Shown here piece by piece: positions 24,701 through 40,788 of a stretch of 64,000 nt of DNA. The notes under the pieces were generated by a model that saw only the letters and a list, made by a program, of their open reading frames with translations, was not told where the DNA came from and did no database searches. Origin of the DNA: Atopsyche davidsoni. Taxonomy: Eukaryota > Arthropoda > Insecta > Trichoptera > Hydrobiosidae. The position numbers and the translations under genes are program-made. The stretch covers positions 10,664,001 to 10,728,000 of the forward strand of contig JAILWY010000023.1 of NCBI GenBank assembly GCA_022113835.1, in the 5' to 3' direction. Positions within the stretch are counted from its first letter, which is position 1, and the number at the start of each line of letters is the position of its first letter.

Positions 24701-27700
24701 TTAGATATATGCATCCACAAATTCTAGATTTATCCGACTAGTCAACAAAAAAAAAAACAGTTTATAGTAAAAATATGTCTGTTTACACATATTTATTTTA
24801 GATCATTGGAGAATATTTACAGGCGAAATCATATTTCAAGTAGACAGGTAAAAGTGCGAGATAACAACGTGAGCATGTTTTAAAATAAACAGTTGAAGAT
24901 TAGCTGCTTTTGAAGCAAACACTACCGTGTAAATGTGAAGCATGAGACTAAAGTTTTGTATAAAATAACAACATTTACAGTAGATAAATCACTTTATTTG
25001 GCTTTAGTAAACACCGTGTGTGTCTTCACATATCTGGGCCGCTAGCTTACTACGTCAAACGATCGGATCGAAATTAGCCTCATCTAAAGCTGGTAACAAA
25101 CGACTCCGCAGAGGCCTCGCATCTGATATGAACTGCGAGCGGCGGCGGACTACACGGCGATAATTATACGGCGAACCGAATACGGAAATATGAATAATCA
25201 TAAATCAAACTTAAGCATAAAACGGGCAAGACGATCGCGAGACCTTGATTTTCAAATATTTAATTTTAGGTATTTCATAATGTATTATTTAAATATATTT
25301 TTTTGTATTCGAAAATGTCGTTCAATATTCAACGCACGTAATCGACAGAATGGATAGCAAATCCTTCGATAAATGTGTTATTCATTATTGTGATTAACCA
25401 ACCGATGATATCATTACTTGGCCATATTATATAGACTGGATGTAAACTAAGGCAGTGTGACCACCGACCAGTCTCGGCTCTGCGACCGCTTTGTCTCGAT
25501 ATAGAAGGTTGGAAAACGGCCGACTGAAGAATGTGGCTAGACACACTGACGACAAATGTGTTTTAGAATAACTCTTATTTCCAAATTATTACCAAAGAAA
25601 CAATACTCAACGACAGAATCGTCTCCGTATTATTTCATAAATACTGAGAATACTGTTCGACCGGATGTAGGTAAACACAAAGAAGTTTCGAATATGAAAA
25701 TCAATATCGAGAACTTCCTGTACCCATCGATTCAATCAATTCTGAAAACCAATGCAGTCTCACAATATAGGTATATACATTGAGGAAAACCGACGTGTTG
25801 AAATAAAATCCGCGATCGCGGGTTGCGATTTTCGTCAGTGTTAAATTAAAAATAGAGCACGTTACAAAGACTACACGCGCCATTAAAATCAATTTATGCA
25901 ATATCTACAATGCATTCGCTTGTATATACGAGATGCTTGCAAAAGTGATGGACGTGAATGAGTCGACAGCGCGGGGATAATCGCTGTCACCACAACTGCC
26001 ACTGCAGCATCCGGCCGGAGTCGGTGGTCAGAGACGCACTGGGTGTTGGGAAACCATTAGCATGAGCGCAAGGAGCGGCGAGAGCTTCCACATTCCGTCC
26101 GGGGTCCCGCGTGCCCGACCGCCCGCCCGTACACGGGACCCCGAGGTCGGTGGATAGTTTTTCAAGCAAAAATATATGGACAAGAAAAGATCGAAGCCGC
26201 GTCGTGTTGATTTGGTCATGCGATGGATGGTTTCAAGTGCGAGTCCCCGAGAAAAAATGCATTAAAACCGGCAAGCGATTGTGAGTTGGGTACGATAACA
26301 TATCGACTAATTATCTTCTGTTTTACCAATAACATTTTTGCTACAAAATTTATCAATATAAAATAATCATTTTCGGAGACGTGAGTTATTTTTTAGAGTT
26401 TCTCACTTGTTTTCGACAGTGTTTTGAAAATCATGGGAATATTTCTTTGGAAAACCGCAGGTCGTTTGTATTAAAGTGAAAACGAACGAGATCGGCGACT
26501 CCATGATGTACGAGTATTATTCATTGTGATAGATGAGAAATTTTAATCTTTGTTAATGAACGTTTGATCTGGTATATAGGAGTGAAGGTATAGGCACAAA
26601 AATCAAATGCATTTAACATCAAAAGAACTCTGCAATTGTGAAGTATTCGTACAAATAAAGAACAAAGGAAATTAATGACTCCATCGTGAAGTATTTTTTC
26701 TGCAAAATGATGAATCACAGACGAATGAGATATCTGGCTAAGTGAGTTTCTCGGAAATCGATACGTCACTGAAATGATAGATCGCAACTACCTGATTGTG
26801 TTAATTAAAACGAGACAGGCTATTCACAGGTATACTTTCAACGCACTCTTAGTTTTTTAAAATAAATACTGTAGTCAATCATGAGAAAGTAATATTTTTT
26901 AGAAAATTAATGTTAAAAAAACTGTTTTTTGAACATTTAAAATCTTTACTAATTATATATAATCTAATTTAACTAAACATATTTAGTGAAATCGATTTAC
27001 AGTTATTGTGAAATAAATAAATGTATTAGAAACTATTTCCACACAACCTAACTAGACAAACCCGATATGATCAAGTATTTACAGGTAATCACAGTGGCAA
27101 ATTGTAAATATTAGAACCAATTGGTGTGTTGGTGAATATTACATCAAGTACAAGGAATGATTTAATTATTAATAGTTTCTTACGTCTACACTAATAACCA
27201 AAAATGAAAAATTATAATAAAATACGTTATTACTTCGATAATATTAATACAACTCATTACAAGATGTGTATTTTAAACATTGATTAATACTGATAATTTA
27301 GATTTATAAATATTAGTATCAACTTGAAAAAATTATCATGAATGCAAAATCAAAGTACAAGTTAAAATGCTCGATTGGTGCCAATAAAACCGCAAAATGC
27401 GTTGCCTTCGTTGAAGAAATCCGTATTTTTCTATAACAAAACTATTTACCGTGCAGTATTGTACTATGTTATTTTAATACACTCAAAACACAACAACAAG
27501 CTTACTATTTTATTAATTTACCATAAAATAAAACAACCAAAGGCTCATTGTTTATATGATGACGCATACACTGTGCGTAATGAATAGTTAACTAAGGAAT
27601 ATATATTTTATTATAATGATAAACAATGGATCAAGAATTAAACAGCATTACGTGCATATCAAACGCTACTGAATCACGATACATTTGACGAATCTTATAT
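21707..27700. other. Gene-poor region with GC-rich islands
   Basis: No gene is supportable. GC-rich blocks lie at about 22,120-22,320, 23,820-24,420, 25,020-25,230, 25,440-25,530 and 25,970-26,290, with AT-rich DNA between (for example 22,400-23,300 and 26,820-27,700). At 26,101-26,109 and 26,134-26,142 the arms GGGGTCCCG and CGGGACCCC form a small inverted repeat. If the candidate kinase exon at 21.6-21.7 kb is real, this stretch would be its upstream intron, where alternative first exons could lie. Confidence 0.35.
23320..23447 (+). repeat. Foldback-family repeat, internally deleted copy
   Basis: This copy carries the family leader (acttggtggaattccatttt) joined directly to the distal half-stem (gataatgccaacg, then accggtcacaaataaaaacg and gtggaaaatcactcaagtat). 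Compared with the full copy in the UTP6 intron it lacks the proximal half-stem, so it can no longer form the long hairpin. No clear target duplication was found. Confidence 0.75.
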
Positions 27701-29070
27701 CAGAGATATCTCTCGAACAAGAAAATGAACTAACTTCAAAAGATTGATGAAATTAAAAATTCTGAGTGCACGTGATCCGTCGGTGGGTGACGAAGCAGTG
27801 GGAGGCGAGGCTGGCGCTGAAGCCCGGCTCCGGCGAGTGACAGATGCGCCGCGCCCGTCTGCGGGGCATAACACGGACGATGTCTCGTCTGCGGACTTTC
27901 CGGTACTGGGTGGCAACCGCGACCGACAATTCGTCGAAAGTGGCACGATCACTCGCAGCCGCTGGCGACCGATCGGAGATAAGGCGTTACGGCACGCCGG
28001 CTCACCTGCCACTCTATCGGGGACTCGACTTTCGATTTTAAATCGAGTCTCAATCGAACGGTCGATTTAACCACTAATTGGATGAATCAAAATCTCCGAA
28101 TATGTTCTCCAGAACTCGTCAGACCGTTCTGACAATTGCGAGATGTTTATTCATTTCTGAGAATGCGACAGTTTCAATGGCAAAATTAGTCCTCGCGAGA
28201 GTAGCCGACTGCATCAATTGAGGATTCCAGTCGACCGAGTGCACATCGGAGCGCAGATGAGACGTACGTGATGTCCGCAAAAGGGATAATCAGGCAAGTC
28301 AGAAGCCCCGGCTTCGTCATCACTGACGCTTCGCACTCGAGGCGGCGAGAGTGTCGAGCCGAACGCCAGAGTTATAATAAATCATGGCAATGAAAACGGT
28401 ACCGAACGATAAGAATAGGTTACTGAGCGATCTCAAAAAAACTGAAAACACACCGGAGGCAGAGGGACGCCGGAGACGGAGATTTTCGCCTCGAATGACA
28501 CATTGAAAAAACACTATTCGAGCAGTCGGATGCAAAGCGCGGCCGGGAAACGCGTCCCCGGTCACGGACGACGGGGATTGCTAACTTTCTCCGCTTTTGG
28601 GGCGATTCATCGACTCTCAACGTTTCGACAGGTTTACTTTTGTTACAAATCACAGAAAACGCGCAACTCTGCCGGAACACCTCAGTACCTGATGCTTCTT
28701 CGGGAAGGTCGTCAATGTTTATACTGACAGATAAACTAATTTCCTCGGGTCGAACTCGATGCCGTAACAATTGCACAACACAAACGCGTTACACCACCAG
28801 AAACCGGTCGCAAATAAAAACACAAAATTAGAACGGTCAAAAATCACAGTCGGCTATCGACAAAAACGCGACTCGTTATTATGCAAGTGTATGCAAACCC
28901 GGCGCGCACCGGGCCGGCCCGCGAGGAGAAACGAGGGCGGAGGCGGCGGAGGCGGCGGAGACGGCCGAGGGGGCAAACGCACCCGCGAGAAATGTCGCAC
29001 GAGACGTCCACCGGAGCGGCAGGCGGCGGTCTTACAGCTCGGCGAGGCACTCCGGGGCAGGCGGTCCGCG

Positions 29071-29105
29071 CGGGGACTGCCGGGGACTGCCGGGGACTGC
29101 CGGGG
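29071..29105. repeat. 10-bp tandem repeat
   Basis: Three perfect units of CGGGGACTGC followed by a half unit, inside a CpG-rich block. About 65 bp further on, the perfect 14-bp palindrome ACAGCTCGAGCTGT lies at 29,171-29,184. Confidence 0.85.
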
Positions 29106-30908
29106 CTAGCGACTGAGGCCGGGGCCGCCGCTGACGCCCGAAGAAAGCGAGCATAGTGGGAGTCTCGTGCACAGCTCGAGCTGTCTGTACCGCGTCTGCG
29201 GAGCCGGAGGCGCCCTGCCCTCGTCTGCCGCTGCGCTTTGTGCTGAGGTATGCGGATGTTTGGAGAAGACCGATTCGAGTTCCCTTTTTGATTATATATT
29301 TTCATAAATCTCCAATGCGATTTTATATTTTTGATAACATCAGAGTTGTGACCGTTGCCAAGTTTCATAAAAACAAAAATTATTTCGAGACACTATCAGA
29401 TAGTTAGTCACAATTTACTATCTGCTCGGGGAGATAGCGTCGAGTTTGGCGGGAGTTTACAACTATTGAACCCTGGTCGATACTAACCCGGGCGTTTTCT
29501 TATCAGTAGTGTAAATGCCTCTGGCCTCGACACTCGTGATTCTCAAATTAGTGCTAGCGAAAGAGGATGGAAGTATATGCGAGATAGCAAGATCTACCTT
29601 CAACGTAGCGCAACTGAATCTACGGGGTACCAGCTTCTGACCGAGTCTTCGGAATGCTCTTGTTGTGTGATTTAAGTTAAATAAATTAACAGAAGCTCGA
29701 AACTGAATACATCAAAAAAAAAATACTATGTACCTATAAGAATAACAGCAAAGATTATAATAAAAGATGCACATTCATAAAAGTAATAAAATATATTTTA
29801 TTCTGTTAAAGTTACATTTAAATCATAATAAAAATTCCTTTAGGAAATAGATTTTGCTTAGTTAATTTTGTATTTTTTTAAAAATTGACTTTCCTACATT
29901 TTGGTTTAATTTTCATTAAAATCGTAGATAATACCAATTGACTATTAGATTTTGATATTTTTCTACATTAAGAAAAGTAAAATTCACCCGAGATAAATCC
30001 CTTCAAATGAGAAACGAATGCCAAAATTGTATATATTTAGTAAAAAATATATAGAAGTACACAACTGACGAATCTATTCCGAGTCACCTATTGTGTGCAC
30101 CGGACCAATGAAAGCTAATTTAACCGAATTAGTGAAGCTCATTGAGTCTGATGCAATAATCTAATAATCTCGTGTCAAACGTAAGAATGGAGCAGCCGAG
30201 CCGGCGAGTGGCTGACGCGCCGGCCGGGGAAGCCGCCTCCGAGACAATGTGCGCTGGAGACACTCGCCGCCTCGCAGACCCCATAAAAACGCTAATACAC
30301 ATTCCTAATAAGCCAGATGTCACCCGAACCGGCGAACACATGTTGCAGTGTGCTGCTAACGTGCCACTTATCGAAGAATCTCCTCTAAACTCTTCGGTAC
30401 TCGCGGTGAGAACTCGTCACCCAATTGTGAAGGTAGATCGTGCGACACTCCAGCGTGCAATCGGTGCGAAACAACAGGAGCTAGCGAAGCCACCGGTCAG
30501 ACAACACGGCGCTAATGATTTACTCTAGCGTTAGTTACGGTGTGCGAGTATTTTACACTCGAGTTAGTACCATGAAAAATTATAATAATATTCCACGCGA
30601 TTGCAGAAACCTTCAACTGACAAATACAGGAAACATGTCGATAGCGATTTAGAAGGCCAGTTTGGAACCTCATCGATATCTCAAATGTGCATTTTTTCGA
30701 GAAATCGAATCGTTTCGCTCATAATTCAGTCGGGCCATAATGGTTATCATCAGGATCGTTCAGCATTAAAATTTAGCACAAAAATAGTAGGAAAAAAAAT
30801 TGATGCCTAATCAGAGTCACTTTTGGTGAGAGAGTTATGAAATATCATAGGTAAATATTTAATATACTTATTAATAAAATATTTACATCTTAATATTTAA
30901 CTTTAAAT

Positions 30909-31017
30909 TATTTACCTTCTCAAATAATCAATATTTTTGACAGAGAGTACTTGGTGGAATTCTATTTTAATATTTTAAATAAAATCACTCAAGTATTTTA
31001 TTTAAAATATTTACCTT
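30909..31017 (+). repeat. Foldback-family repeat, short copy with 10-bp target duplication
   Basis: The element (30,919-31,007) has the family leader (caatatttttgacagagagt, then acttggtggaattctatttt) and the distal tail (aaaatcactcaagtatttta) with the whole central stem missing. It is flanked by identical 10-bp TATTTACCTT at 30,909-30,918 and 31,008-31,017. A target duplication of this length suggests insertion as a unit rather than decay in place. Confidence 0.75.
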
Positions 31018-33693
31018 TTTGTTACTTTTTTTTGGTACTCATAAAAAAAAATATTATCATCGGATTTCACAATTACTAAACAAACATTACCTGCGTGATA
31101 GTAGAAGTTTGTTATTTTACAATGTTGACAGAAATTAGCAACATTTCACAGTAGGTAATTTATTTATTGTGCACCTGTTTCAACATCATTGCCAGCCGCC
31201 ACGACACATAAGTAAATAAATAAAATTTAAAAACAAGCAAGCAGACAATAATACTAAGCAGTCAATTAAATAAGATATCTAGCAGTGGTTCTACAGGGAA
31301 CGAGGCATAAACTCGTCAGGTTCCATTACATGCGGGTGTTTCGATTTCTACGTTGACAAGATACGGGAGGAACGTGTAGGCAGGATTGGGAGTATGCATC
31401 ACTCGTCAGTCGTGGGCCTGTAAACTCGGCCGAAAGTTAGGTGTGTTGTGGTTTTCATAGTTTGGGCAACAATCTGATTATAACGCGCACATCCGCGGCC
31501 GCGCTCCCGCCGAGGGGGCAATTTAACACCGAAATGACTGCATGCACTCTACTGCGGTAACAATTAGCAGTGTTAATGACCTACAGTGTCAATGCACATT
31601 GCAGTCATGTTTATACATATTCGATAAAATATTTTCAGGTTTAAAGTACAGTGGTTTTTTTAAAATAATAAATGCCAATAGGTAAACATATAAAGTTATT
31701 AAAATTAATATCAAACATTGTAAGTCAGCAAAATCGTATTCAACAATACAACTGCGACAACATTCATATTATAAAAACAAATAATATTTTGTAACGTAAG
31801 CACACAATTGGAAAGTTAATATAGGTATTTGACTACAACCGTACACGTTGTACCCATTATAGCAATCTATATCATAGCACTTAACGGTACATACTATCAG
31901 GCCTACGACAAATTAGCTAAGTCAACCGAAACGGAACGAAAAATAGTAAAAGCTTTCAAAACATCAGGCAATACACGACACAAACGCAATATCAGGCAAA
32001 TGCGTGCCAAGATTGATAATAGTCAAACAAGGAAGTGAAATAATTCATCAGAGTGCGACACCCACCTTCCGAGGTAAACACCTTGACACACTGTATTCGC
32101 CGGGGAGAAAAGAAAACGATCGCCCGGCGAGTGGGCGAAAGACGAACGATATCGGGCCGCGATAAAAGATTTATCGCGTCTCCCTGTCGCGACAAACGGG
32201 ACGGCCGAGCTCGCAACTCAGAGCGCAGCGACTTGGAAAGCGCGGCGTCGGATCCGACTGATGCAGAAGTTTGCAGCGCGGAGTGTAGCAGCGGAGGCGC
32301 TACGTCGGTTGCTACGACAGCGTGCGACTTGGCCGGAGAGGCGGGGACGAGTGCGGGGACGAGTGCGAGGGCGGGCGCCCCTCCGAGCCGCCGACCCGCC
32401 GACCCGCCCGCCCGGGCTGCAGGGCGCGGGCGCCGCTCGCCTGCAGGACTCGCCCTCCCCCCGCGCCCGTTATGAATAACTTAATAAGACTACAGCCGCG
32501 TATAAAAAGCTTTGTGGCCTTTGGGATGTAATAGACGACACTGAATTATCAAAGGGTCGCCTGTGATGTGCGCAGTGCTAGATTTCGGCGGATGTAGGTC
32601 ACGTCGGAAAGACACGAAACGCGACTGATAACTGTCTAAAACGCATTATCCGACATTACGCGACTTCATTTTATTGCATGCTTCGTTACCTGCGTTACGC
32701 CGTGCACACTCGATCTGGACGGTCGCTTGTCGCAGATATGCTGTTATTAGTTTGCTCTCAAATCGAGTCGATTGCGTGCCCAGTTAAATAATTTTTTTCG
32801 AGCTATTTACAAATACTATACAATATAAAAAAAACATGTTTTTGACTACGTACTATTTAAAAATTATGAAATTCGTCACGTAAATTATTACAATAGCATT
32901 TGTGCATTTAGCAACTAAGGGTGAAAGGTTATCCGGGGAACGATAGATTGTTTTTATTATTTGATTTATTCAAAATATAAAAATCTGAATAAATATATTT
33001 GAAGGTTAAGGGCACTACGTTGATAATGATAATACAAAAAAGAAAATATATTTCTTTGTGAAAACTCATTAGAAAATGTTTTCGCGTGGAATGATCGCTG
33101 TAACATTTGGCAGAACGCCAAATAGCCCTGCCTTTGCACGATTGCAGCAAAGTGAAAATATACCCCTCTAAACAATATTATTGTTATAAAATCGATATAC
33201 GAGAAATAACAGGCCTAAAGGTCATTTTATCAAATGTTCTTAATGTATTTGTCGTTTTACAACTTCTATTCTAAAAATGATATATTGTGAGGATAATTTA
33301 CAAAAAAATATACAATTGTATCCCACATTCGAATATCTCAATATTATATTTTATTTGTACCAGAGGCATTTTTTATTATTATTTATTCATTTAACCCGTA
33401 CCTGTAAGAAATCTTATAAATTAACTATTCAAAATAAAGTTTAAAATGAGATCACTTTCACGATAAATAATTTAACTCACTGATCTATTCAGATGTGTAT
33501 TATAATTAACATACATGCGGGCGAATAGTCTAATATCAAAAATTAGATTGTGATAATGAAATCCATATTAAAGTGTTGAATGAATTGAAAAACTTGCCTG
33601 TTTTTTTGTACAGAAATACGGCCGAAGCGATGAAACCCGAAGGCGATTTTTTTAAAGTGTGTTCCAATATTAACAACTTTTAGTCAACATTCT

Positions 33694-37867
<4,174 letters not shown>

Positions 37868-39466
37868 ATGCAGCACCAATACTGGGTCACTAAACGAACA
37901 GTACTCAAAAAGTTTGGCTCCAAAGAGGACGAATGTGTCGTGTCTTCAGATGCAGAGCTAGATGCTAAGCTCGAGTTATTCAGATCTATATCGGACAGCT
38001 GTATATTATTGCAACGTGTCATAGACCAATATCAAGAACGAGTGTGTGTTCTGGCTCAGGAAGAAAATGCACTCGGTAGGTTTCTCAAAGATTCGGGAAA
38101 GGGTGGTGGTGGTGGGGCTGGTAAACTAATGATAGCTGCAGGGAAAGGTATATCTTACTCTGGCCAGCAAAGAATGAATATGAGGAATCCTTTACTTCGT
38201 TTATATCATGAAGTGGAAACATTTCGCGGTAGAGCTGTTAGTGATACAAGGATGACCATAAGTGCAATGGAAAGAGCACGAACTGAATATCGAGCCGCTT
38301 TGAGTTGGATGAAAGCTGCCAGTGCCCAACTTGACCCCGATACAGGAAAAGGGCTACATAAGTTTCGCAAAGCCCAAACACAAGTTCGAGAAAGTAAACA
38401 AGCATTTGATAAATTGACTCTTGATTGTTTACAAAAGGTAAAACGTGAATGACAGTTGAATTTCAATAAAATTGGCTTTTTTCTTTTAGTTACTTTTACA
38501 TTTACAAACTTTCTATTTAGTTTAAGTTTTAAAATTGTTATATCTAATTTTAGGTGGACTTATTAGCAGCAGCCAGGTGCAATATGTTTTCACATGCATT
38601 GGTCAACTATCAGAATTCTTTGTTGAGTTTTGCAGCAAAAGCATCGCAAACGTTGAACACAACCTCCCAAGGATTGTCTGGTGCTCCCCAATATGACTTC
38701 TGTATTCTCAAAGAACTATCCCAAAATCCTCAAGATATTGAACAAGACCCTTCTACTCACGATGATAAGGACCAAATGCTTTTCTTCCAGGTATATAATA
38801 TTTTCAAACATATTTTATAAGTGTGGTAGAATTTTGCTGTTAATATTAAATTTTATATAAATTATTGAACTAAAGTATTCAAATATCCTCTGTTATTAAG
38901 TATAAATTTTTTTAAAGGATGAATTTAAAGATATCAAAGAAATAATAGTTGAAAAAATCAGCAACAATGAAGAAGAATCGGATAGTAATAATCTATTGAG
39001 TGCAACAGCTGATCTTATCGATTCAACGAGCCAAGTTCTCAATCAACTGAGTAATGCTCAAAACAATATCATCAATCCGGATTTAGCTGGGCTCTCTTTA
39101 AATAGTAATGCATTCGGGCAACTTGGGGCATTCATGCCTTCCCAACTTCTGCAGGTAAATAAAGTCACCCTATTTATTTTTAAAATTTGACATGTACTAT
39201 TCTAGTTTATTAACTTCACTGGATTTTTTAAGGATATCCAACCAAATAATTTTGCATCACTGGGACAAAATTCTCTTCTTCCACAAAATTCTGGAAACAT
39301 AGAAAACACTTCAAGTCCTAGTAAATTGGAAAATGGGCCCGCCAAAAAACAAGATATACAACGAAAAGACATGTCTGCTTGGTTTAAACTATTTGCTGAA
39401 CTGGATCCTTTGGCTAACCCAGATGCAATGCCGGGAGCTAATGCTAATCAAAGTCACGCGGCTTAA
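37868..39466 (+). CDS. ICA1: ICA69 / islet cell autoantigen 1 homologue (arfaptin-type BAR protein), complete CDS
   Basis: Four exons: 37,868-38,437, 38,554-38,790, 38,918-39,154 and 39,233-39,466, all GT-AG and phase 0, giving 425 aa. Residues about 1-250 form the arfaptin-homology (AH/BAR) domain; the start MQHQYWVTK and the segments KEDECVVSSDAELDAKLELF, RNPLLRLYHEVETFRGRAVS and QTQVRESKQAFDKLTLDCLQ closely follow the recalled human ICA1. The acidic, Asn-rich linker ends in the conserved C-terminal motif AWFKLFAELDPLANPDA. A Gly-rich insert (GKGGGGGAGK) interrupts the BAR region near residue 80. Family members pair with PICK1 and bind Rab2 in Golgi and dense-core vesicle trafficking. An in-frame TAA at 37,859 supports the start. 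It is somewhat shorter than the human protein at the N-terminus. Confidence 0.95.
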
Positions 39467-39745
39467 TATATTATATATTGGTAATAAATATGCCTTAAAT
39501 AACATTCCGTTATTTGTTAAACAATATGCACTGAGTTTTTGTTCTACTAATTCCAGAGGAACTTTTATAAAATTGCTATATGAAGGTAAATTTAGCTTTT
39601 TTAATATCGTTTTATTCTGTTGCTTTTCACATATATGATATGCTTACAAAAAGTAGTCCAACAATATAAACAATTATGCAAATGTATGTACAGACGGTTC
39701 CTAGTAAATACATTACATGTCTTATAGCAAATTCACATAAAAGCT
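39467..39745 (+). other. ICA69 3' flank, probably 3' UTR
   Basis: AT-rich sequence after the ICA69 stop. AATAAA occurs at 39,483-39,488, only 17 bp past the stop, so the real cleavage site is probably further on. A piggyBac-like element inserted about 280 bp after the stop may lie inside the UTR or supply its end. Confidence 0.4.
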
Positions 39746-40788
39746 TTAACCCTTTGCGCTCGAGACCGTTTCCGCGCGGACTAATCAGCAACTCGAAGCG
39801 TTTCGTATCACTTTCGGTGAATTTTTTACCTCTAACTTAAAATGTTCACACACACAAATTGACACATAATTTTTTTAATTTTAATATTTAATGTATATTT
39901 ACATCTTTACGAAGATAGGTTCGTAAACATAAGTCTTTGTAATTTTGCTTTGTATGATATTTTATGTAACAATTGCCGAGATGCATGCCCGGCTTTTCGG
40001 GACAAGTATCACAAAAGTATGTCGTTTGATGTCTTTTGCCGGGTTTATTTTTTTGAGAACAGACTTTGTAATCCTTCCTAACTCCTGTTAGAATGTTATG
40101 CAGCCTTCCACTTAGGCGGATTTTCGGAATCGCAGGTTGAAGTGAAGCTCTAGCACGTGTCTGACGAAAATATCCAGTCAATTGCCGAACTAAGGTTTTC
40201 ATATACCGCAAGTGATTAAGCGGCTGTTCTCCTCTCAGCTGTTTAGTGAGATATACATTATCATAATATTATTATATATTATAAAGCAAACAAAATAATG
40301 GTACGATAAGTGAATGGAAAGGTTATTGATATTGTGAGGGAGAAAAAAGTCTATTCTTCAGTGCAATATAAGTTTAAGCAAATAAGGACCCTCAAATGAA
40401 TGATTACGATAAGAAGTACAAGCAAAAAATATATGGGTTGATTAGGTACACATCTAGTCATTTTGCCATGGCTGTCAAGGTCGAACTGAGACCAAAAATG
40501 CAGTTCGCTTTATGGTGCCGCACTAATCTTGGATAAGAAATTCTAGCGTAGTTTGAAAGGGGGATAACATGATCTTTGTAAAATTATATGGGCAGTGCTT
40601 AGTAACGAACTTTAAAGAACAAGATCACATAAACATAAACAAGAAATCACCAGATAAAAAACCATAAATAGTCATCACCGCACATCGAATTTCCGCACCA
40701 AGCAAATTGGTGCGGAATCCGCACCTCTCGAGTTGCGGCATTACATCGTGTGGTGCGGAATCCGCACCTCTCGAGTGCAAAGGGTTAA
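39746..40788 (-). mobile_element. piggyBac-like element, internally deleted, with TTAA target duplication
   Basis: TTAA at 39,746-39,749 and 40,785-40,788 flank a 1,035-bp element whose ends, CCCTTTGCGCTCGAG and (inverted) CCCTTTGCACTCGAG, match over 15 bp with one mismatch. TTAA duplication and a CCC start are the piggyBac hallmarks. Near the right end a 26-bp subterminal repeat, centred on the near-palindrome GGTGCGGAATCCGCACC, occurs at 40,708-40,733 and 40,751-40,776. Only the 3' end of the transposase remains, so the element cannot move itself. Confidence 0.93.
39888..40211 (-). pseudogene. piggyBac-like transposase remnant (C-terminal Cys-rich domain)
   Basis: About 107 codons remain. 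The segment with CSQKNKPGKR, then FCDTCPEKPGMHLGNCYIKY and H, is the Cys/His zinc-binding domain at the C-terminus of piggyBac transposases (C..C....C..C..H/C pattern), which binds the element's ends. The preceding LTGYFRQTRA and RLSGR segments also fit the family. The catalytic DDD core is absent. The fragment is entirely inside the TTAA-flanked element. Confidence 0.85.

Larger units (their letters stand above)
27701..33690. other. Gene-poor region with the densest GC-rich islands
   Basis: GC-rich DNA occupies about 27,770-28,290, 28,320-28,600, 28,880-29,270, 30,180-30,500, 31,310-31,540 and 32,050-32,760. The 28.9-29.2 kb and 32.3-32.5 kb blocks are very CpG-rich and could be promoters. 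A good minus-strand donor, GGCAG|GTGAGC, ends at 28,006 and could close an untranslated first exon; others on the minus strand are near 31,090 and 32,690. Open frames (174 codons at 28,844-29,368 -, 140 codons at 32,053-32,475 +) are low-complexity Arg/Pro/Ala/Gly-rich and probably not coding. AT-rich DNA fills the rest. Confidence 0.35.

Noticed and set aside
28844..29368. 174-codon minus-strand frame.
   Set aside because: Arg/Pro/Ala-rich composition from a CpG-rich block, with open frames on the other strand too; no domain and no clear splice signals.
32053..32475. 140-codon plus-strand frame.
   Set aside because: Stops are rare in this GC-rich DNA; the composition is low-complexity Ala/Gly/Arg/Pro with no family match.
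38206..38466. Minus-strand frame opposite ICA69 exon 1.
   Set aside because: Shadow of the real coding exon.
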